From Verrucomicrobiota bacterium (GTDB lineage: Bacteria > Verrucomicrobiota > Verrucomicrobiia > Limisphaerales > UBA1319), in NCBI GenBank assembly GCA_022709905.1, contig JAKLHY010000002.1:186001-250000 (forward strand): a stretch of 64,000 nt of DNA. The letters run 5' to 3'. Under the pieces are notes generated by a model. That model was not told the origin of the DNA and did not search any database. It worked only from the letters and a program-made list of their open reading frames with translations. A program made the position numbers and the translations under genes. How positions within the stretch are numbered: position 1 is the first letter of the stretch; the number at the start of each line of letters is the position of its first letter. Positions 8,543 to 17,625 of this stretch are shown piece by piece.

Positions 8543-9327
8543 GAGTGGGCGAGAGTCTCCGAGACGCGTTGAATATGCTGGGCGCGGCCGGTGGCGGGAT
8601 CGACTTGCACAAGGGCGCCTTGGAGCCGGATGCAGTCCGAGGCGATGGCGAAACGCTGGGGCAGGCCGGTTAGGAACCGGCGGATGACCGGCTCGATATC
8701 TCGGCCGAGCACGCTGTGGTGCGGGCCGGTGAATCCGGCGTCGCAGAGAAAGGCGGTGCCTCCGGGGAAGATTTGTTCGTCGGCAGTCTGGACGTGGGTG
8801 TGGGTGCCGACGAGGGCGCTGATCTGGCCATCGAGCATGCGGCCCATGGCGATTTTTTCGGAGGTGGCTTCCGCGTGGAAGTCGACGAAGATCACGGGGG
8901 TTTGGGTTCGCAGATGGCCGATTTCCTGGCGTGCGGCCAGAAAGGGATTTTCAAGATTGGCCATGAAGGATCGTCCCTGGAGGGAGATGACGGCGACGAG
9001 AGTGTTATTGGCGGCCTGGAGGATGACACTGCCATGCCCGGGCACGCCGGGGGGGTGGTTCAGGGGGCGAAGAACCCGGCTTTCTTTCTGGATGAACCCG
9101 GCAGTTTCCTTTTGATCCCACACATGATCTCCTGTGGTGATGACATCCACGCCGGCCCCAAAGATTTCCTGGGCGGTTTTTTCGGTGATCCCGGATCCAC
9201 CGGCGGCATTTTCGCCATTGGCGATGACGAGGTCGATCTGATGTTCCTGCCGCAACCGGGGCACAATTTCCCTGACCGCCCTTCTGCCCGGAGATGCAAC
9301 AATGTCTCCAATGAACAAAATATTCAC
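8539..9327 (-). CDS. ymdB: YmdB/TIGR00282-type metallophosphoesterase
   Basis: 262-residue cytoplasmic phosphodiesterase of the YmdB family; the Bacillus member hydrolyses 2',3'-cyclic nucleotides and affects RNA turnover and biofilm choice. Metal-binding motifs are all visible: MNILFIGDIVASPGRRAV at the N-terminus, ANGENAAGGSGIT, TTGDHVWDQKE, VDFHAEATSEK and GTHTHVQTADE. YmdB often follows the RNase Y gene, but here it leads xseA and alr. First gene of the minus-strand operon and divergent from pgi, so the promoter should lie in the 173 bases between them. Confidence 0.93.
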   Translation of the reverse strand: MNILFIGDIVASPGRRAVREIVPRLRQEHQIDLVIANGENAAGGSGITEKTAQEIFGAGVDVITTGDHVWDQKETAGFIQKESRVLRPLNHPPGVPGHGSVILQAANNTLVAVISLQGRSFMANLENPFLAARQEIGHLRTQTPVIFVDFHAEATSEKIAMGRMLDGQISALVGTHTHVQTADEQIFPGGTAFLCDAGFTGPHHSVLGRDIEPVIRRFLTGLPQRFAIASDCIRLQGALVQVDPATGRAQHIQRVSETLAHS

Positions 9328-9500
9328 TGGGTTGACACTAGCGGCCAGGGGCTAGCTGGCAAGAAAATCAATCATGAAGAATCGTTTGATCGTGGGATGG
9401 CGCAGGAGGGATTTGGGGAAGGCCGGGGCCCGGAACCTATCCATTACGGCTCATTCCTGGATTGCCACACGTTGCCGAATCGTTACCATCCGGCAGATTT

Positions 9501-11099
9501 ATGAAATACACGAACGAAATTCTCTGGCAACGTTATCGCGCGCATTATTCGGAATTCCCGTCTCTGGGGTTATCGGTGGATTTGAGCCGCATGGATTTTT
9601 CGGATACCTTTTTTACTTCCAAGGAAAGCCGGATGCAGCGGGCATTCAAGGCGATGGATGCCTTGGAGAAGGGGGGGGAGGCCAATCCTGACGAGCATCG
9701 GATGGTGGGTCATTACTGGTTGCGCAACTCGGCTTTGGCGCCCAAGCCTGAGATCTGCAAGGCGATCGACGACACGCTGGCCGATCTGAAGGCTTTTGCA
9801 GCGGATGTGCACAGCGGCAAGAACCAGGGGGCGCATGGGGCATTCCAGAATGCGCTGTTAATTGGCATTGGGGGGTCCGCCCTCGGTCCGCAATTGCTTG
9901 CCCACGCGTTGGGGCATCCGCAGCGCGACAAGATCAAGCTGTATTTTTTTGACAACACCGATCCATGCGGAATGGATGATGTGCTGGCTCAGATTCGGGA
10001 TCAACTGGGCCGGACCCTTTGCGTGGTGATTTCCAAGTCGGGAGGCACCAAGGAAACCCGCAATGGGATGCTGGAGGTCCGGGCGGCCTATGAACAGGCG
10101 GGACTGAAATTCGCCGACCACGCGGTGGCGATCACCCAAGTAGACAGCGCGCTGGATAAACAGGCGAGGGACGAAGGCTGGTTCTGGCGGTTTCCCATGT
10201 GGGATTGGGTGGGAGGACGCACCAGCATCACATCGGTTGTGGGGATGTTGCCGGCGGCGCTCCAGGGCATTAATGTGGATGAATTCCTGACCGGAGCCCG
10301 ACTTTGCGACGAGGTGACCCGGCATCATTCGATCAAGACCAATCCAGCGGCGCAGTTGGCGCTGATGTGGTTTTACATTGGGAACGGCAAAGGTCACAAG
10401 GATATGGTGGTCATTCCGTACAAGGATCGCCTGGAGCTTTTTGCGCGGTATCTGCAGCAACTGGTGATGGAGTCGCTGGGCAAAGAGCTGGATTTAAACC
10501 ACGCGGTGGTCAAGCAGGGGCTTGCGGTTTACGGCAACAAGGGATCGACGGACCAACATGCGTATGTGCAGCAGTTGCGGGAGGGATTGGACAACTTCTT
10601 TGTCACCTTTATTGAAGTGTTGCGCGATCGGGAGGGACAATCGATCGAAGTGGAGCCCGGCGTCACATCGGGGGATTATCTGAGTGCCTTTCTCCTGGGG
10701 ACACGTCAGGCGCTCCACGAAAAGCATCGGGAATCGATCACCCTGACGATCAAAGACATTACGCCCTTCAGCCTGGGGGTTTTGGTGGCTCTTTTTGAGC
10801 GGGCCGTCGGTTTCTATGCGTCGTTGATTCGCATCAACGCCTATCATCAACCCGGAGTGGAGGCGGGCAAGAAAGGCGCCGAAACGGTGCTGCGGCTCCA
10901 GCGGCGGGTGATGGATTATTTGCGGAGTCACAAGAATACGCCGCATTCGTTGATCCAGATCGCGGAGGAAATCGAGGCCGAGGAGGCTGTGGAGAACATT
11001 TTCAAGATTTGCGAACACTTGGCGGCGAATCCGGATCGGGGGGTTGAAAAGATGCCCGGGGTGACGCCCTTCAATGCCAGCTATGTGATTCGAGAGTAG
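9501..11099 (+). CDS. pgi: Glucose-6-phosphate isomerase with C-terminal extension
   Basis: Interconverts glucose 6-phosphate and fructose 6-phosphate (glycolysis, gluconeogenesis). Sugar-phosphate binding segments are clear: [36 protein letters not shown] and [18 protein letters not shown] 9501 gives [12 protein letters not shown]; upstream in-frame codons have no similarity. The protein is 532 residues. The last 70 ([20 protein letters not shown] onward) form a charged helical module beyond the usual catalytic end, resembling a small winged-helix-like tail seen in some PGIs. Convergent with the enolase-superfamily gene. Confidence 0.94.
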   Translation: MKYTNEILWQRYRAHYSEFPSLGLSVDLSRMDFSDTFFTSKESRMQRAFKAMDALEKGGEANPDEHRMVGHYWLRNSALAPKPEICKAIDDTLADLKAFAADVHSGKNQGAHGAFQNALLIGIGGSALGPQLLAHALGHPQRDKIKLYFFDNTDPCGMDDVLAQIRDQLGRTLCVVISKSGGTKETRNGMLEVRAAYEQAGLKFADHAVAITQVDSALDKQARDEGWFWRFPMWDWVGGRTSITSVVGMLPAALQGINVDEFLTGARLCDEVTRHHSIKTNPAAQLALMWFYIGNGKGHKDMVVIPYKDRLELFARYLQQLVMESLGKELDLNHAVVKQGLAVYGNKGSTDQHAYVQQLREGLDNFFVTFIEVLRDREGQSIEVEPGVTSGDYLSAFLLGTRQALHEKHRESITLTIKDITPFSLGVLVALFERAVGFYASLIRINAYHQPGVEAGKKGAETVLRLQRRVMDYLRSHKNTPHSLIQIAEEIEAEEAVENIFKICEHLAANPDRGVEKMPGVTPFNASYVIRE

Positions 11100-11167
11100 C
11101 GGGCAGCGGGGCACAAGACACGGCGATGCGCAAGGCGGGTGGATTGTCTTGAGATGGGTCGGATTGT

Positions 11168-12577
11168 TCAGCCAGGCCAGGCTCCCGTCGGATCAGGCAA
11201 GGGGCGGGTTATTTCATCGAGGCGATATCCAAAGCCGGGGCCTCTGATGCTTGTGAGATCGAGGTTTCCATTGCGACGACGATAAAGGCCGGGATGAACA
11301 CAAGACTCGGGTGCCGAGGCTTCGGGATAGAACTGCATAGAGTTGGTTTCCACGCCCATGATGGTTTGGGCGTGGGCGGCCAGGAGAACGTGGGGTATTT
11401 GAGCCAGCATGGGATTGGTGAGATCTTGGACCATGAGGCACATGCCATGGCTTTTGGCCCAGCAGAGGCTGAGCAGGGCTCCTGTTTGGGTTTTGCAGGT
11501 TTTTAAGGCCACGCCGGACCAACCCAGGGAACGTCCCAGGCGGACCAGGCGCCAGTCGTGGGCGCTTTCATCCAGGAAAAGCGGTTTTCGGGCCGACACG
11601 CTGTGGACATCGAGTTGATGTTCCTCGAGGTCGTAAGGGAAGGGTTGTTCCACGTAAAGAAGGCTGCCGTAGATGCGGGGGTGATCATTTAGCAGTCGAT
11701 CGAGAATATCATTGACATATTCTGGGTTAGTGACAGTGCAATTAAAGTCGGCTGAAAGCCAATCGACCTCCGCGTTTGAGGCCATTTTCCCTACGGCGAC
11801 CAGGCGGGCGTAATCCCAGGCGGGATCGGTTCCGCGCAGTTTAACCTTGAGGCACTTGAGGCCATCCTGCCGAATCCAATCGGCCAAGAGGCAAGGATGG
11901 CCATCTCGCGGTTCGTTTCCTGTTAGTTCGCCGGGGGTCAGGGGGTCCAATCCGCCCACCAGATGCCAGGCAGGGAGGAGATGGGGCCGAGGAAAGACAA
12001 GAAAATCGCGAGGATAGAGGTTGGCATAGGATCCCGGGTGATTGGGGGCGGATTCGAGATAGAAGGAAAGGTCACGGTTTAGGAATTCCGGTCCGTAGGT
12101 ATCGTAGGTGGACAGGCCAAGAATCCGGCCGTAGGCGTCATGGAACGCGAGATCGAAGGCCGAACAACAGACCAGGGCCGCAAGCCAGGGCATGCGTTCC
12201 CCGAGGGTTTGTTCGGTTTGCCAATGGTCCCGCAGAAGGCCTGGCAGGATCAGGGTTTGCAGGCTATGACCGAGTTCGAGCGCGTGGCCACGCTCGGTCA
12301 AGTCTATGCATGCCTTTCCCAGCGAGAGGCAGAATCGTTTCAGGCATTGGTGCCGGATTTCGTATGGCAAGGGGGATGGCCAGACCCATTGAACGCTGAG
12401 TGGCGTTTCACCCCAGCCCTCCGCCGATTCGCCCCGTCCGTTTTCGACTCGGACAGCAACCCGTGCGCACGTGACTGAGGTCAAGGTCTCGGGCCCGAAT
12501 TTCAATGGGACGCGGGTATGCACCGGCAGGAAGAACAGACGGCAGCTTTTGATTCTGACATCGGTGATTTTGGACAT
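11168..12577 (-). CDS. Enolase-superfamily enzyme, mandelate racemase/muconate lactonizing type
   Basis: Metal-dependent enzyme that abstracts an alpha-proton next to a carboxylate. The MLE-type catalytic set is visible: K-x-K at 244/246 (LKVKLRG), metal ligands D277 (SADFN), E310 (YVEQPFP) and D336 (FLDESAHDW), and Lys359/362 (ALKTCKTQTG) opposite. At about 469 residues it is longer than the usual 360-400, with an insertion around residues 170-235. The start at 12577 gives MSKITDVRIKSCRL, a standard N-terminus; an upstream ATG adds unrelated residues. Substrate is unknown; epimerase or acid-sugar dehydratase are both possible. No pathway neighbours help. Confidence 0.82.
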   Translation of the reverse strand: MSKITDVRIKSCRLFFLPVHTRVPLKFGPETLTSVTCARVAVRVENGRGESAEGWGETPLSVQWVWPSPLPYEIRHQCLKRFCLSLGKACIDLTERGHALELGHSLQTLILPGLLRDHWQTEQTLGERMPWLAALVCCSAFDLAFHDAYGRILGLSTYDTYGPEFLNRDLSFYLESAPNHPGSYANLYPRDFLVFPRPHLLPAWHLVGGLDPLTPGELTGNEPRDGHPCLLADWIRQDGLKCLKVKLRGTDPAWDYARLVAVGKMASNAEVDWLSADFNCTVTNPEYVNDILDRLLNDHPRIYGSLLYVEQPFPYDLEEHQLDVHSVSARKPLFLDESAHDWRLVRLGRSLGWSGVALKTCKTQTGALLSLCWAKSHGMCLMVQDLTNPMLAQIPHVLLAAHAQTIMGVETNSMQFYPEASAPESCVHPGLYRRRNGNLDLTSIRGPGFGYRLDEITRPLPDPTGAWPG

Positions 12578-12813
12578 GGATCCAAGGTATGTCCTACTCA
12601 GGTTCGCATGACAAGCGGGAACAAGGGCTCTGAGTCGGTACAAAGGCAGGCGGCCTTTGTAAAGGAGGAGAGCCGGGGCCGCGGGGTAAGGTAGACGAAA
12701 GGGGATCTGCAGGTTCAGAATATTGCGCTAAAGCGAGTTAGGGTGGTTGATAGGCTGAGGAGACCGAAGGTGGATTAAACGAAGCGAGGGGTGATTTTGG
12801 GGTTCGGGGTTGT

Positions 12814-12842
12814 TTGACAGCTGGTGAGTGAATTGGTTTAAT
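12814..12842 (+). promoter_or_regulatory. Strong sigma70-type promoter of the pspA-like operon
   Basis: TTGACA at 12814-12819, a 17-base spacer, then TTTAAT at 12837-12842: six of six and five of six matches to the housekeeping consensus. The predicted leader to ATG 12925 is about 75 bases. Confidence 0.7.
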
Positions 12843-12924
12843 GGAAATTGGTGTTGGCGTAGTGAACAAGAATCCCGGTATGCAGACCGCAATGGAATGC
12901 ACACCCAACGAGGAAAGGTCAAGT

Positions 12925-13686
12925 ATGGGCTTATTTCGCGCCGTGAAGCGAGTATTCATTTGGTTGGGATTGGCTGCCGAAAAGGCCACCGAGACCGATG
13001 CCATTAACCAGGCCATCGTGGAACGGGGGATTCGCGATGCCAAAGCCAAGGCCGACAAGGCGCACTTTGCCAATGGTCAACTCGCGGGCCAGATCGCCCT
13101 GCTCAAGGACCAACTTAAACGGCAGGAACGCCAGCGCGACGAACTTCAGGGGCTTGTCCAGGCGGCCATAGCGGCCAACGACGAAGCCAGCGGCGCGCAC
13201 TATGCCGAGCAGTTGGCCGATCTTGAGCAGGATTTGAGTGACAATCGAGGCCAGTTGCAGAGCCTCGAGGATTTGTATCAGCAGAACACTCAGATCATTG
13301 CCGGCAGTCTGCGGGAGATCCAGAAATTTCAGCGGGATTTTGAAGCCGTAAAGACGCGGGTAGCCATTGGCCGGTCGATGGAGAATCTGGCGACGTTGAT
13401 GAAGGGATCGATCAACGAATTGCAGGGCATGATGGGGGGCGAGGTTGGGCAATCGATCCAGCAGTTGCGCCAGTCAGCGGCTTCGGGGGAGGGCCAAATC
13501 CGGGCCACGTTGGATCTTGCCAAAGAAATGGGGGCCAACCTCCGATACCAGCAGGATGCCAGGCGCGTTCGTGGCGCCATGCTTTTCCAGGAATACAAAA
13601 AGAAAATGGGCATGGTCCAAAGCGAGGCCGCACCGCCAGCCGCGGCCGCTCCTCCACCCGAGCGGCAGAAGATCGCCGAGAAGTAG
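12925..13686 (+). CDS. PspA/IM30-like coiled-coil membrane-stress protein
   Basis: 253-residue, mostly alpha-helical protein resembling PspA/IM30, the ESCRT-III-like family that coats and repairs the inner membrane. It begins MGLFRAVKRVFIWLGLAAEK, an amphipathic helix as in PspA, followed by a long Gln/Glu/Lys-rich coiled coil (residues about 25-215) and an Ala/Pro-rich tail. ATG 12925 has AGGAAAGG about 7 bases upstream; upstream in-frame ATGs lack this. A consensus promoter precedes it. It is co-directional with an ABC-substrate-binding/OmpA fusion 145 bases downstream, suggesting a joint envelope-stress function. Similarity to PspA is by pattern, so moderate. Confidence 0.72.
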   Translation: MGLFRAVKRVFIWLGLAAEKATETDAINQAIVERGIRDAKAKADKAHFANGQLAGQIALLKDQLKRQERQRDELQGLVQAAIAANDEASGAHYAEQLADLEQDLSDNRGQLQSLEDLYQQNTQIIAGSLREIQKFQRDFEAVKTRVAIGRSMENLATLMKGSINELQGMMGGEVGQSIQQLRQSAASGEGQIRATLDLAKEMGANLRYQQDARRVRGAMLFQEYKKKMGMVQSEAAPPAAAAPPPERQKIAEK

Positions 13687-13831
13687 AGCCTGAAATTGGC
13701 TGTCTCATCACGACACGGCGGAAAAACGGCCGGCCGTCTTTGAGGATCCCTAACGGACACCGGATTCCGAGCATGTCGGAATTCTGTTCATTGGCGACAG
13801 AGTGTTGTTCAGGCGAGAAAGGTTTATTCAT

Positions 13832-15529
13832 ATGACGACTCGAGGAAAAATCGTGCTGACTTTACTGGTTCTGGGGCTGGCGGGATGGGGGGGATGGCGC
13901 TGGTGGGACAAGCTCGCTCCCCAACCCAAGACAGAGCCCCCCATCACAAGTTCAGGCCATGCTCCGGCGGGAGAGACCGGGGCGCAAACGGGGTCAACGG
14001 CCGCCCAGGCAGACCACCTCGCTGCGGAACTGGCGGAGACCCTGACAGCCATTCCCAAGCTGGCGCCGCCGGGCAACTACCAGATCAAAACCGAGACCGT
14101 TGAACTTGAGCTGAGCGAATACGCCGGGTATGCCGGCCTGATTGTGGCCAACGGCGGGCTGGAACCTTCGGAGAACTCGATCTTTTTCAAGAAACACGGA
14201 TTCAAGGTCAAGATCACGTTGAGCGAGGAGGAGAGTTGGTCGGCGTTGAACAGCGGCAAAATCGCGGTATCGGCAACGACGGTTGACGTATTGGCCGCGT
14301 ATGGCCGGCAGTTCCAGGTGGTGGTGCCGGTTCAGATCGGCTTTTCCCGGGGAGCCGACGGTGTTGTGGTCCGGAGCGAGATCAACCGCATCAATAATTT
14401 AAAGGGCAAGATTCTGGCGACCGCCCAGTTCACCGAGGCCGATTTCTTCATCCGTTATCTGGCGCAGGAGGCCGGTTTGGCGGTTCACATGTTGCCGGAC
14501 TTGAAAACCGCTCTGGACCCGGGCAAGCTGAATCTGGTCTATTGCGCCGACGCCTTTGCGGCGGGGGATTTGTTTCTCAAGGACATTCAACAGGGCGGGG
14601 GGGTGTTGGCGGGCTGTGTGACCTGGGCGCCGAAGACAACGGATGTGGCCAAGCAGAGCGGCGGCAAAGCTCGGATTCTGGCCACCAGTGCCAATCTTCT
14701 TATTGTTTCAGATATTCTTATAGTCAATCGGAATTTTTCGACCCAGCATCCGGAAAAGGTGGCGGGATTAGTGGAAGGATTGCTGGAGGGCAACCGGCTG
14801 GTACGCGACAATCCCCCCGCCCACGAGGAATTAATTGGGCGGGTGTTCAAGTGGGATCGTGAGAAGACCAAATCCGAGTTGGCCAAGGTGCATTTATCGA
14901 ATTTGCCGGAGAACCTGGCCTTTTTTTCCGGGGCTATTGATGCTGCGGGGAGTTACGGCGGGATTTTTCAATCGGCGGTTCTCGCGTATGGATCCGATCT
15001 GATCAAGGATCCTGCGGACAGTGATCGGTTTTTGGATCTGAAGCATTTGAAGGGGCTGGAGCAAGGGGGGGCGTTCAAGGATCAGAAAGTCGCGATTGCG
15101 CCGATCCGCTCGGGGAGCGTCGCGACACTGGAGAACAATCCATTGCTCAGCAAGGACATACGATTTCTATTTGCTCCCAACTCGGCGAGTCTCGAGCTCA
15201 ATAACAAGGACAACTTGAAGAACCTCGAGGCGATCAAGCAGTTGCTGCAGGTGAGTCCCGGGTCGACCATTCTGTTGCGTGGCCACGTGGACAACGCGAT
15301 GGTGGATGAGTTTCGTCGCAAGGGCGGTGAAGCTTTTGTGCGGCAGATGGCACTGAAGGCGATGGAGTTGAGCAAAAACCGGGCGGCGGAGATCAAACGG
15401 CTGCTGGTGGAGCGTCACCAGGTGGATGCGGCGCGTTTGGAGACCTTGGGGCGGGGTTGGGAAGAGCCACAGGGGACCGACAACGAGCAAAATCGTCGGG
15501 TGGAAGCTCAGTGGTTTACGATTGAATGA
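13832..15529 (+). CDS. ABC-type substrate-binding domain fused to OmpA-like peptidoglycan-binding domain
   Basis: 565-residue envelope protein. A short cytoplasmic start and one membrane helix (residues 5-22, VLTLLVLGLAGWGGW) are followed by a low-complexity linker. Residues about 90-400 form a periplasmic substrate-binding fold of the NMT1/phosphate-binding kind: DVLAAYGRQFQVVVPVQIGF, then a second lobe with ILIVNRNF. Residues about 440-565 are an OmpA-type domain (IRFLFAPNSASLEL, LLRGHVDN, LSKNRAAEIKRLLV, LGRGWEEP). The fusion implies a cell-wall-bound solute sensor or captor. No transporter permease is adjacent. The upstream PspA-like gene is the likely partner. Confidence 0.78.
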   Translation: MTTRGKIVLTLLVLGLAGWGGWRWWDKLAPQPKTEPPITSSGHAPAGETGAQTGSTAAQADHLAAELAETLTAIPKLAPPGNYQIKTETVELELSEYAGYAGLIVANGGLEPSENSIFFKKHGFKVKITLSEEESWSALNSGKIAVSATTVDVLAAYGRQFQVVVPVQIGFSRGADGVVVRSEINRINNLKGKILATAQFTEADFFIRYLAQEAGLAVHMLPDLKTALDPGKLNLVYCADAFAAGDLFLKDIQQGGGVLAGCVTWAPKTTDVAKQSGGKARILATSANLLIVSDILIVNRNFSTQHPEKVAGLVEGLLEGNRLVRDNPPAHEELIGRVFKWDREKTKSELAKVHLSNLPENLAFFSGAIDAAGSYGGIFQSAVLAYGSDLIKDPADSDRFLDLKHLKGLEQGGAFKDQKVAIAPIRSGSVATLENNPLLSKDIRFLFAPNSASLELNNKDNLKNLEAIKQLLQVSPGSTILLRGHVDNAMVDEFRRKGGEAFVRQMALKAMELSKNRAAEIKRLLVERHQVDAARLETLGRGWEEPQGTDNEQNRRVEAQWFTIE

Positions 15530-15560
15530 ACTCAGGCTGAAATCTTTCCATAAGTTCATC

Positions 15561-15595
15561 AACTAGGCCCTCCGAAACGAGCGGTTCATGGGCGG
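15561..15595 (-). repeat. Solo end of palindromic repeat family C
   Basis: The reverse complement of this 35-base stretch matches the left arm of the copy at 41773-41865 (CATGAACCGCTCGTTTCGGA then GGGCC). Only one arm is present. It lies in the gap between the OmpA-fusion gene and panD. Confidence 0.65.
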
Positions 15596-15621
15596 AATGG
15601 CCGTGAAGAATTTTGACAAGG

Positions 15622-15650
15622 TTGACCCGCGCATCCAATGCCGTTATAAG
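15622..15650 (+). promoter_or_regulatory. Sigma70-type promoter of panD
   Basis: TTGACC at 15622-15627, a 17-base spacer, and TATAAG at 15645-15650. The predicted transcription start falls within a few bases of the panD ATG (15660), so the mRNA would be nearly leaderless. Confidence 0.6.
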
Positions 15651-15659
15651 TGAGCTTTT

Positions 15660-16022
15660 ATGCAGGTTTGCATGCTAAAATCGAAACTACACCGCGCACA
15701 GGTCACGGCATCGAGTCTGGACTATGAGGGCAGCCTCACGATCGCGGTGGATTTAATGGAGCAGGTCGGGATGCGTCCTTATGAACGTGTGCTGGCCAGT
15801 AATCTAGCCAATGGCGAACGTTTTGAGACTTACGCGATTCCGGGCCCATCCGGATCGGGGGCTATTGTCCTTAATGGGGCCACGGCTCATCTGGGCCAGG
15901 TGGGCGATCGTTTGACGATTATGAGTTTTGGTTTTTTGGACTCCAGGGAGGCTGATGCCTGGGAACCCAAGGTGATTGTATTGGGGGAGGACAACCGGGT
16001 TATCAACACGCGAGGCCTATGA
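15660..16022 (+). CDS. panD: Aspartate 1-decarboxylase (pyruvoyl-dependent)
   Basis: Makes beta-alanine from aspartate for pantothenate and coenzyme A. The proenzyme self-cleaves between Gly24 and Ser25 to form the pyruvoyl group; the site DYEGSLTI is present at exactly that position. LKSKLHRAQVT at the start and NGATAHLGQVGDRLTIMSF later are family signatures. The 120-residue length is normal. No ribosome-binding site is evident because the promoter sits directly upstream. lpxD follows 21 bases later. Confidence 0.95.
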   Translation: MQVCMLKSKLHRAQVTASSLDYEGSLTIAVDLMEQVGMRPYERVLASNLANGERFETYAIPGPSGSGAIVLNGATAHLGQVGDRLTIMSFGFLDSREADAWEPKVIVLGEDNRVINTRGL

Positions 16023-16043
16023 CACTGGAAAGAGTGTAGATTC

Positions 16044-17084
16044 ATGTCCTCGACTGCCATGGTTTACACGACCTCCCAGGTGGCTAAACATCTGGGCGGC
16101 GTGGTATTGGGGGATTCGGATATTGTGCTGAGAGGAATCGCTCCCGCGCGGCAGGCTCGGGAGGGCGATCTGACTTTCGCGGAAAACGACCAATATTTCG
16201 TCGATGCGGAAAACAGCGCGGCGTCGGCGATCCTGGTGGGGCGGTCTTTTGGTTCCGGCAGGAAAACGTTGATTCAGGTTGATCATCCACGGCTGGCCTT
16301 TGCCAAGGTGCTGCCCCTGTTTTTTCCCGAACCCCACTACGAGAACGGGATTCATGGGACGGCAGTGGTGGCTCCCTCGGCGTTGGTGGATGCGACGGCG
16401 CACATCGGACCCTGTTGCGTCGTGGGAGAAAGGACTCGCATCGAAGCGGGGGTCGTGCTGGTGGGTTGTGTTCATGTAGCCAACGATTGCGTGGTGGGGG
16501 AAGGGAGCATTTTATATCCGCACTCGGCGTTGTATGCCCGGACCCAGGTGGGACGGCGGGTGAGGATTCATGCGGGATCCGTGATTGGCTCGGATGGATT
16601 TGGATATGTTTTTGACGGGCGATGTCATCAAAAGGTCCCTCAGATCGGGCACGTGATTATTGAGGATGACGTTGAGATTGGGGCAAATGTGACGGTGGAT
16701 CGGGGGGCTCTGGGGCCGACGTTGATTGGCCGGGGAACGAAGATCGACAACCTGGTGCAGGTCGGGCACAATGTGGAGATCGGCGCCCATGGTTTGCTGA
16801 TCTCGCAGGTGGGCATTGCGGGCAGCACCCAGTTGGGGGATTACGTGACGTTGGCGGGTCAGGTCGGGGTCGCGGGGCATCTCAAGATTGGGAGTCGCGT
16901 GGTAGTGGCGGCGCAGTCTGGAGTGATGAACAACATCCCGGAGGGCGGCAGATGGTTTGGGGCCCCCGCGCAGCCGGATCGACAGGCCAAACGCCAGTTG
17001 ATTGCCTTGCAGGCATTGCCTGGATTGTTGCGCCGGGTGAGTGAATTGGAGAAAAGGCTGGGCGAGGAGGAGAAGGGCGGGTGA
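16044..17084 (+). CDS. lpxD: UDP-3-O-acylglucosamine N-acyltransferase
   Basis: Third step of lipid A synthesis: transfers a hydroxyacyl chain from ACP to UDP-3-O-acylglucosamine. The N-terminal uridine-binding domain (TTSQVAKHLGG, RGIAPARQAREGDLTF) is followed by a left-handed beta-helix of hexapeptide repeats (residues about 110-310). The signature IGSDGFGYVFDG is present. The catalytic His lies in IDNLVQVGHNVEIG. The C-terminal helix LPGLLRRVSELEKRL is as in other LpxD proteins. The 346-residue length is typical. Its presence shows that the host makes lipopolysaccharide. Confidence 0.95.
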   Translation: MSSTAMVYTTSQVAKHLGGVVLGDSDIVLRGIAPARQAREGDLTFAENDQYFVDAENSAASAILVGRSFGSGRKTLIQVDHPRLAFAKVLPLFFPEPHYENGIHGTAVVAPSALVDATAHIGPCCVVGERTRIEAGVVLVGCVHVANDCVVGEGSILYPHSALYARTQVGRRVRIHAGSVIGSDGFGYVFDGRCHQKVPQIGHVIIEDDVEIGANVTVDRGALGPTLIGRGTKIDNLVQVGHNVEIGAHGLLISQVGIAGSTQLGDYVTLAGQVGVAGHLKIGSRVVVAAQSGVMNNIPEGGRWFGAPAQPDRQAKRQLIALQALPGLLRRVSELEKRLGEEEKGG

Positions 17085-17126
17085 CCGTTTTTTTGGGCCA
17101 ACTGCCGGCAAATTTTGAAAAGGCTA

Positions 17127-17154
17127 TTGACTTAGCGGTGTCATTTGGTAGTTT
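17127..17154 (+). promoter_or_regulatory. Candidate promoter of rplM-rpsI
   Basis: TTGACT at 17127-17132, a 16-base spacer and TAGTTT at 17149-17154. The predicted start is near 17161, just ahead of the L13 gene. Confidence 0.5.
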
Positions 17155-17178
17155 TACGCCCCTTTGAACATAGGTTTG

Positions 17179-17613
17179 ATGAAAACGTATTTGCCAAAGA
17201 ACTATTTGGAGCTGCGGAAGTGGCATGTGATCGACGCCCAGGGAGCGGTCCTGGGGCGGCTGGCGGTGCAGGTGGCCAACCTGTTGCGGGGACGCAACAA
17301 GCCGGTTTACACCCCGCATTGGGATACGGGAGATTTTGTCGTGGTGATCAACGCCGAGAAGGTCCTTTTGACGGGCAAGAAGGAGACCGACAAGTTTTAC
17401 ATGAGCTATTCCGGCTGGAAAGGCGGAGAGAGATATCGTTCGGTGGAAGAGACGCGGAAGCGCCACCCCGAGATGTTAATCCTTCATGCGGTCAAGGGCA
17501 TGTTGCCGAAGAATAGCCTGGGGCGGAAGATGCTGACGAAACTCAAAGTGTATCGGACAGGCGAGCATCCGCATACCGCGCAAAAACCCGTTCCTACAAC
17601 CGCCTCAAATTAA
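17179..17613 (+). CDS. rplM: 50S ribosomal protein L13
   Basis: Early-assembling large-subunit protein that binds 23S rRNA. Signature features are MKTYLPKNYLELRKWHVIDA at the start, VLGRLAVQVANLLRGRNK, HAVKGMLPKNSLGR and the final TGEHPHTAQKP. The 144-residue length is normal. ATG 17179 matches the conserved N-terminus; an upstream TTG (17164) in the same frame is less likely. Forms the usual L13-S9 pair with rpsI 12 bases downstream. Confidence 0.97.
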   Translation: MKTYLPKNYLELRKWHVIDAQGAVLGRLAVQVANLLRGRNKPVYTPHWDTGDFVVVINAEKVLLTGKKETDKFYMSYSGWKGGERYRSVEETRKRHPEMLILHAVKGMLPKNSLGRKMLTKLKVYRTGEHPHTAQKPVPTTASN

Positions 17614-17625
17614 AAAGTTTAACGT

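Noticed and set aside
13329..13831. Minus-strand frames opposite the PspA-like gene end
   Set aside because: Antisense of the coiled-coil gene; no similarity and no start signals.
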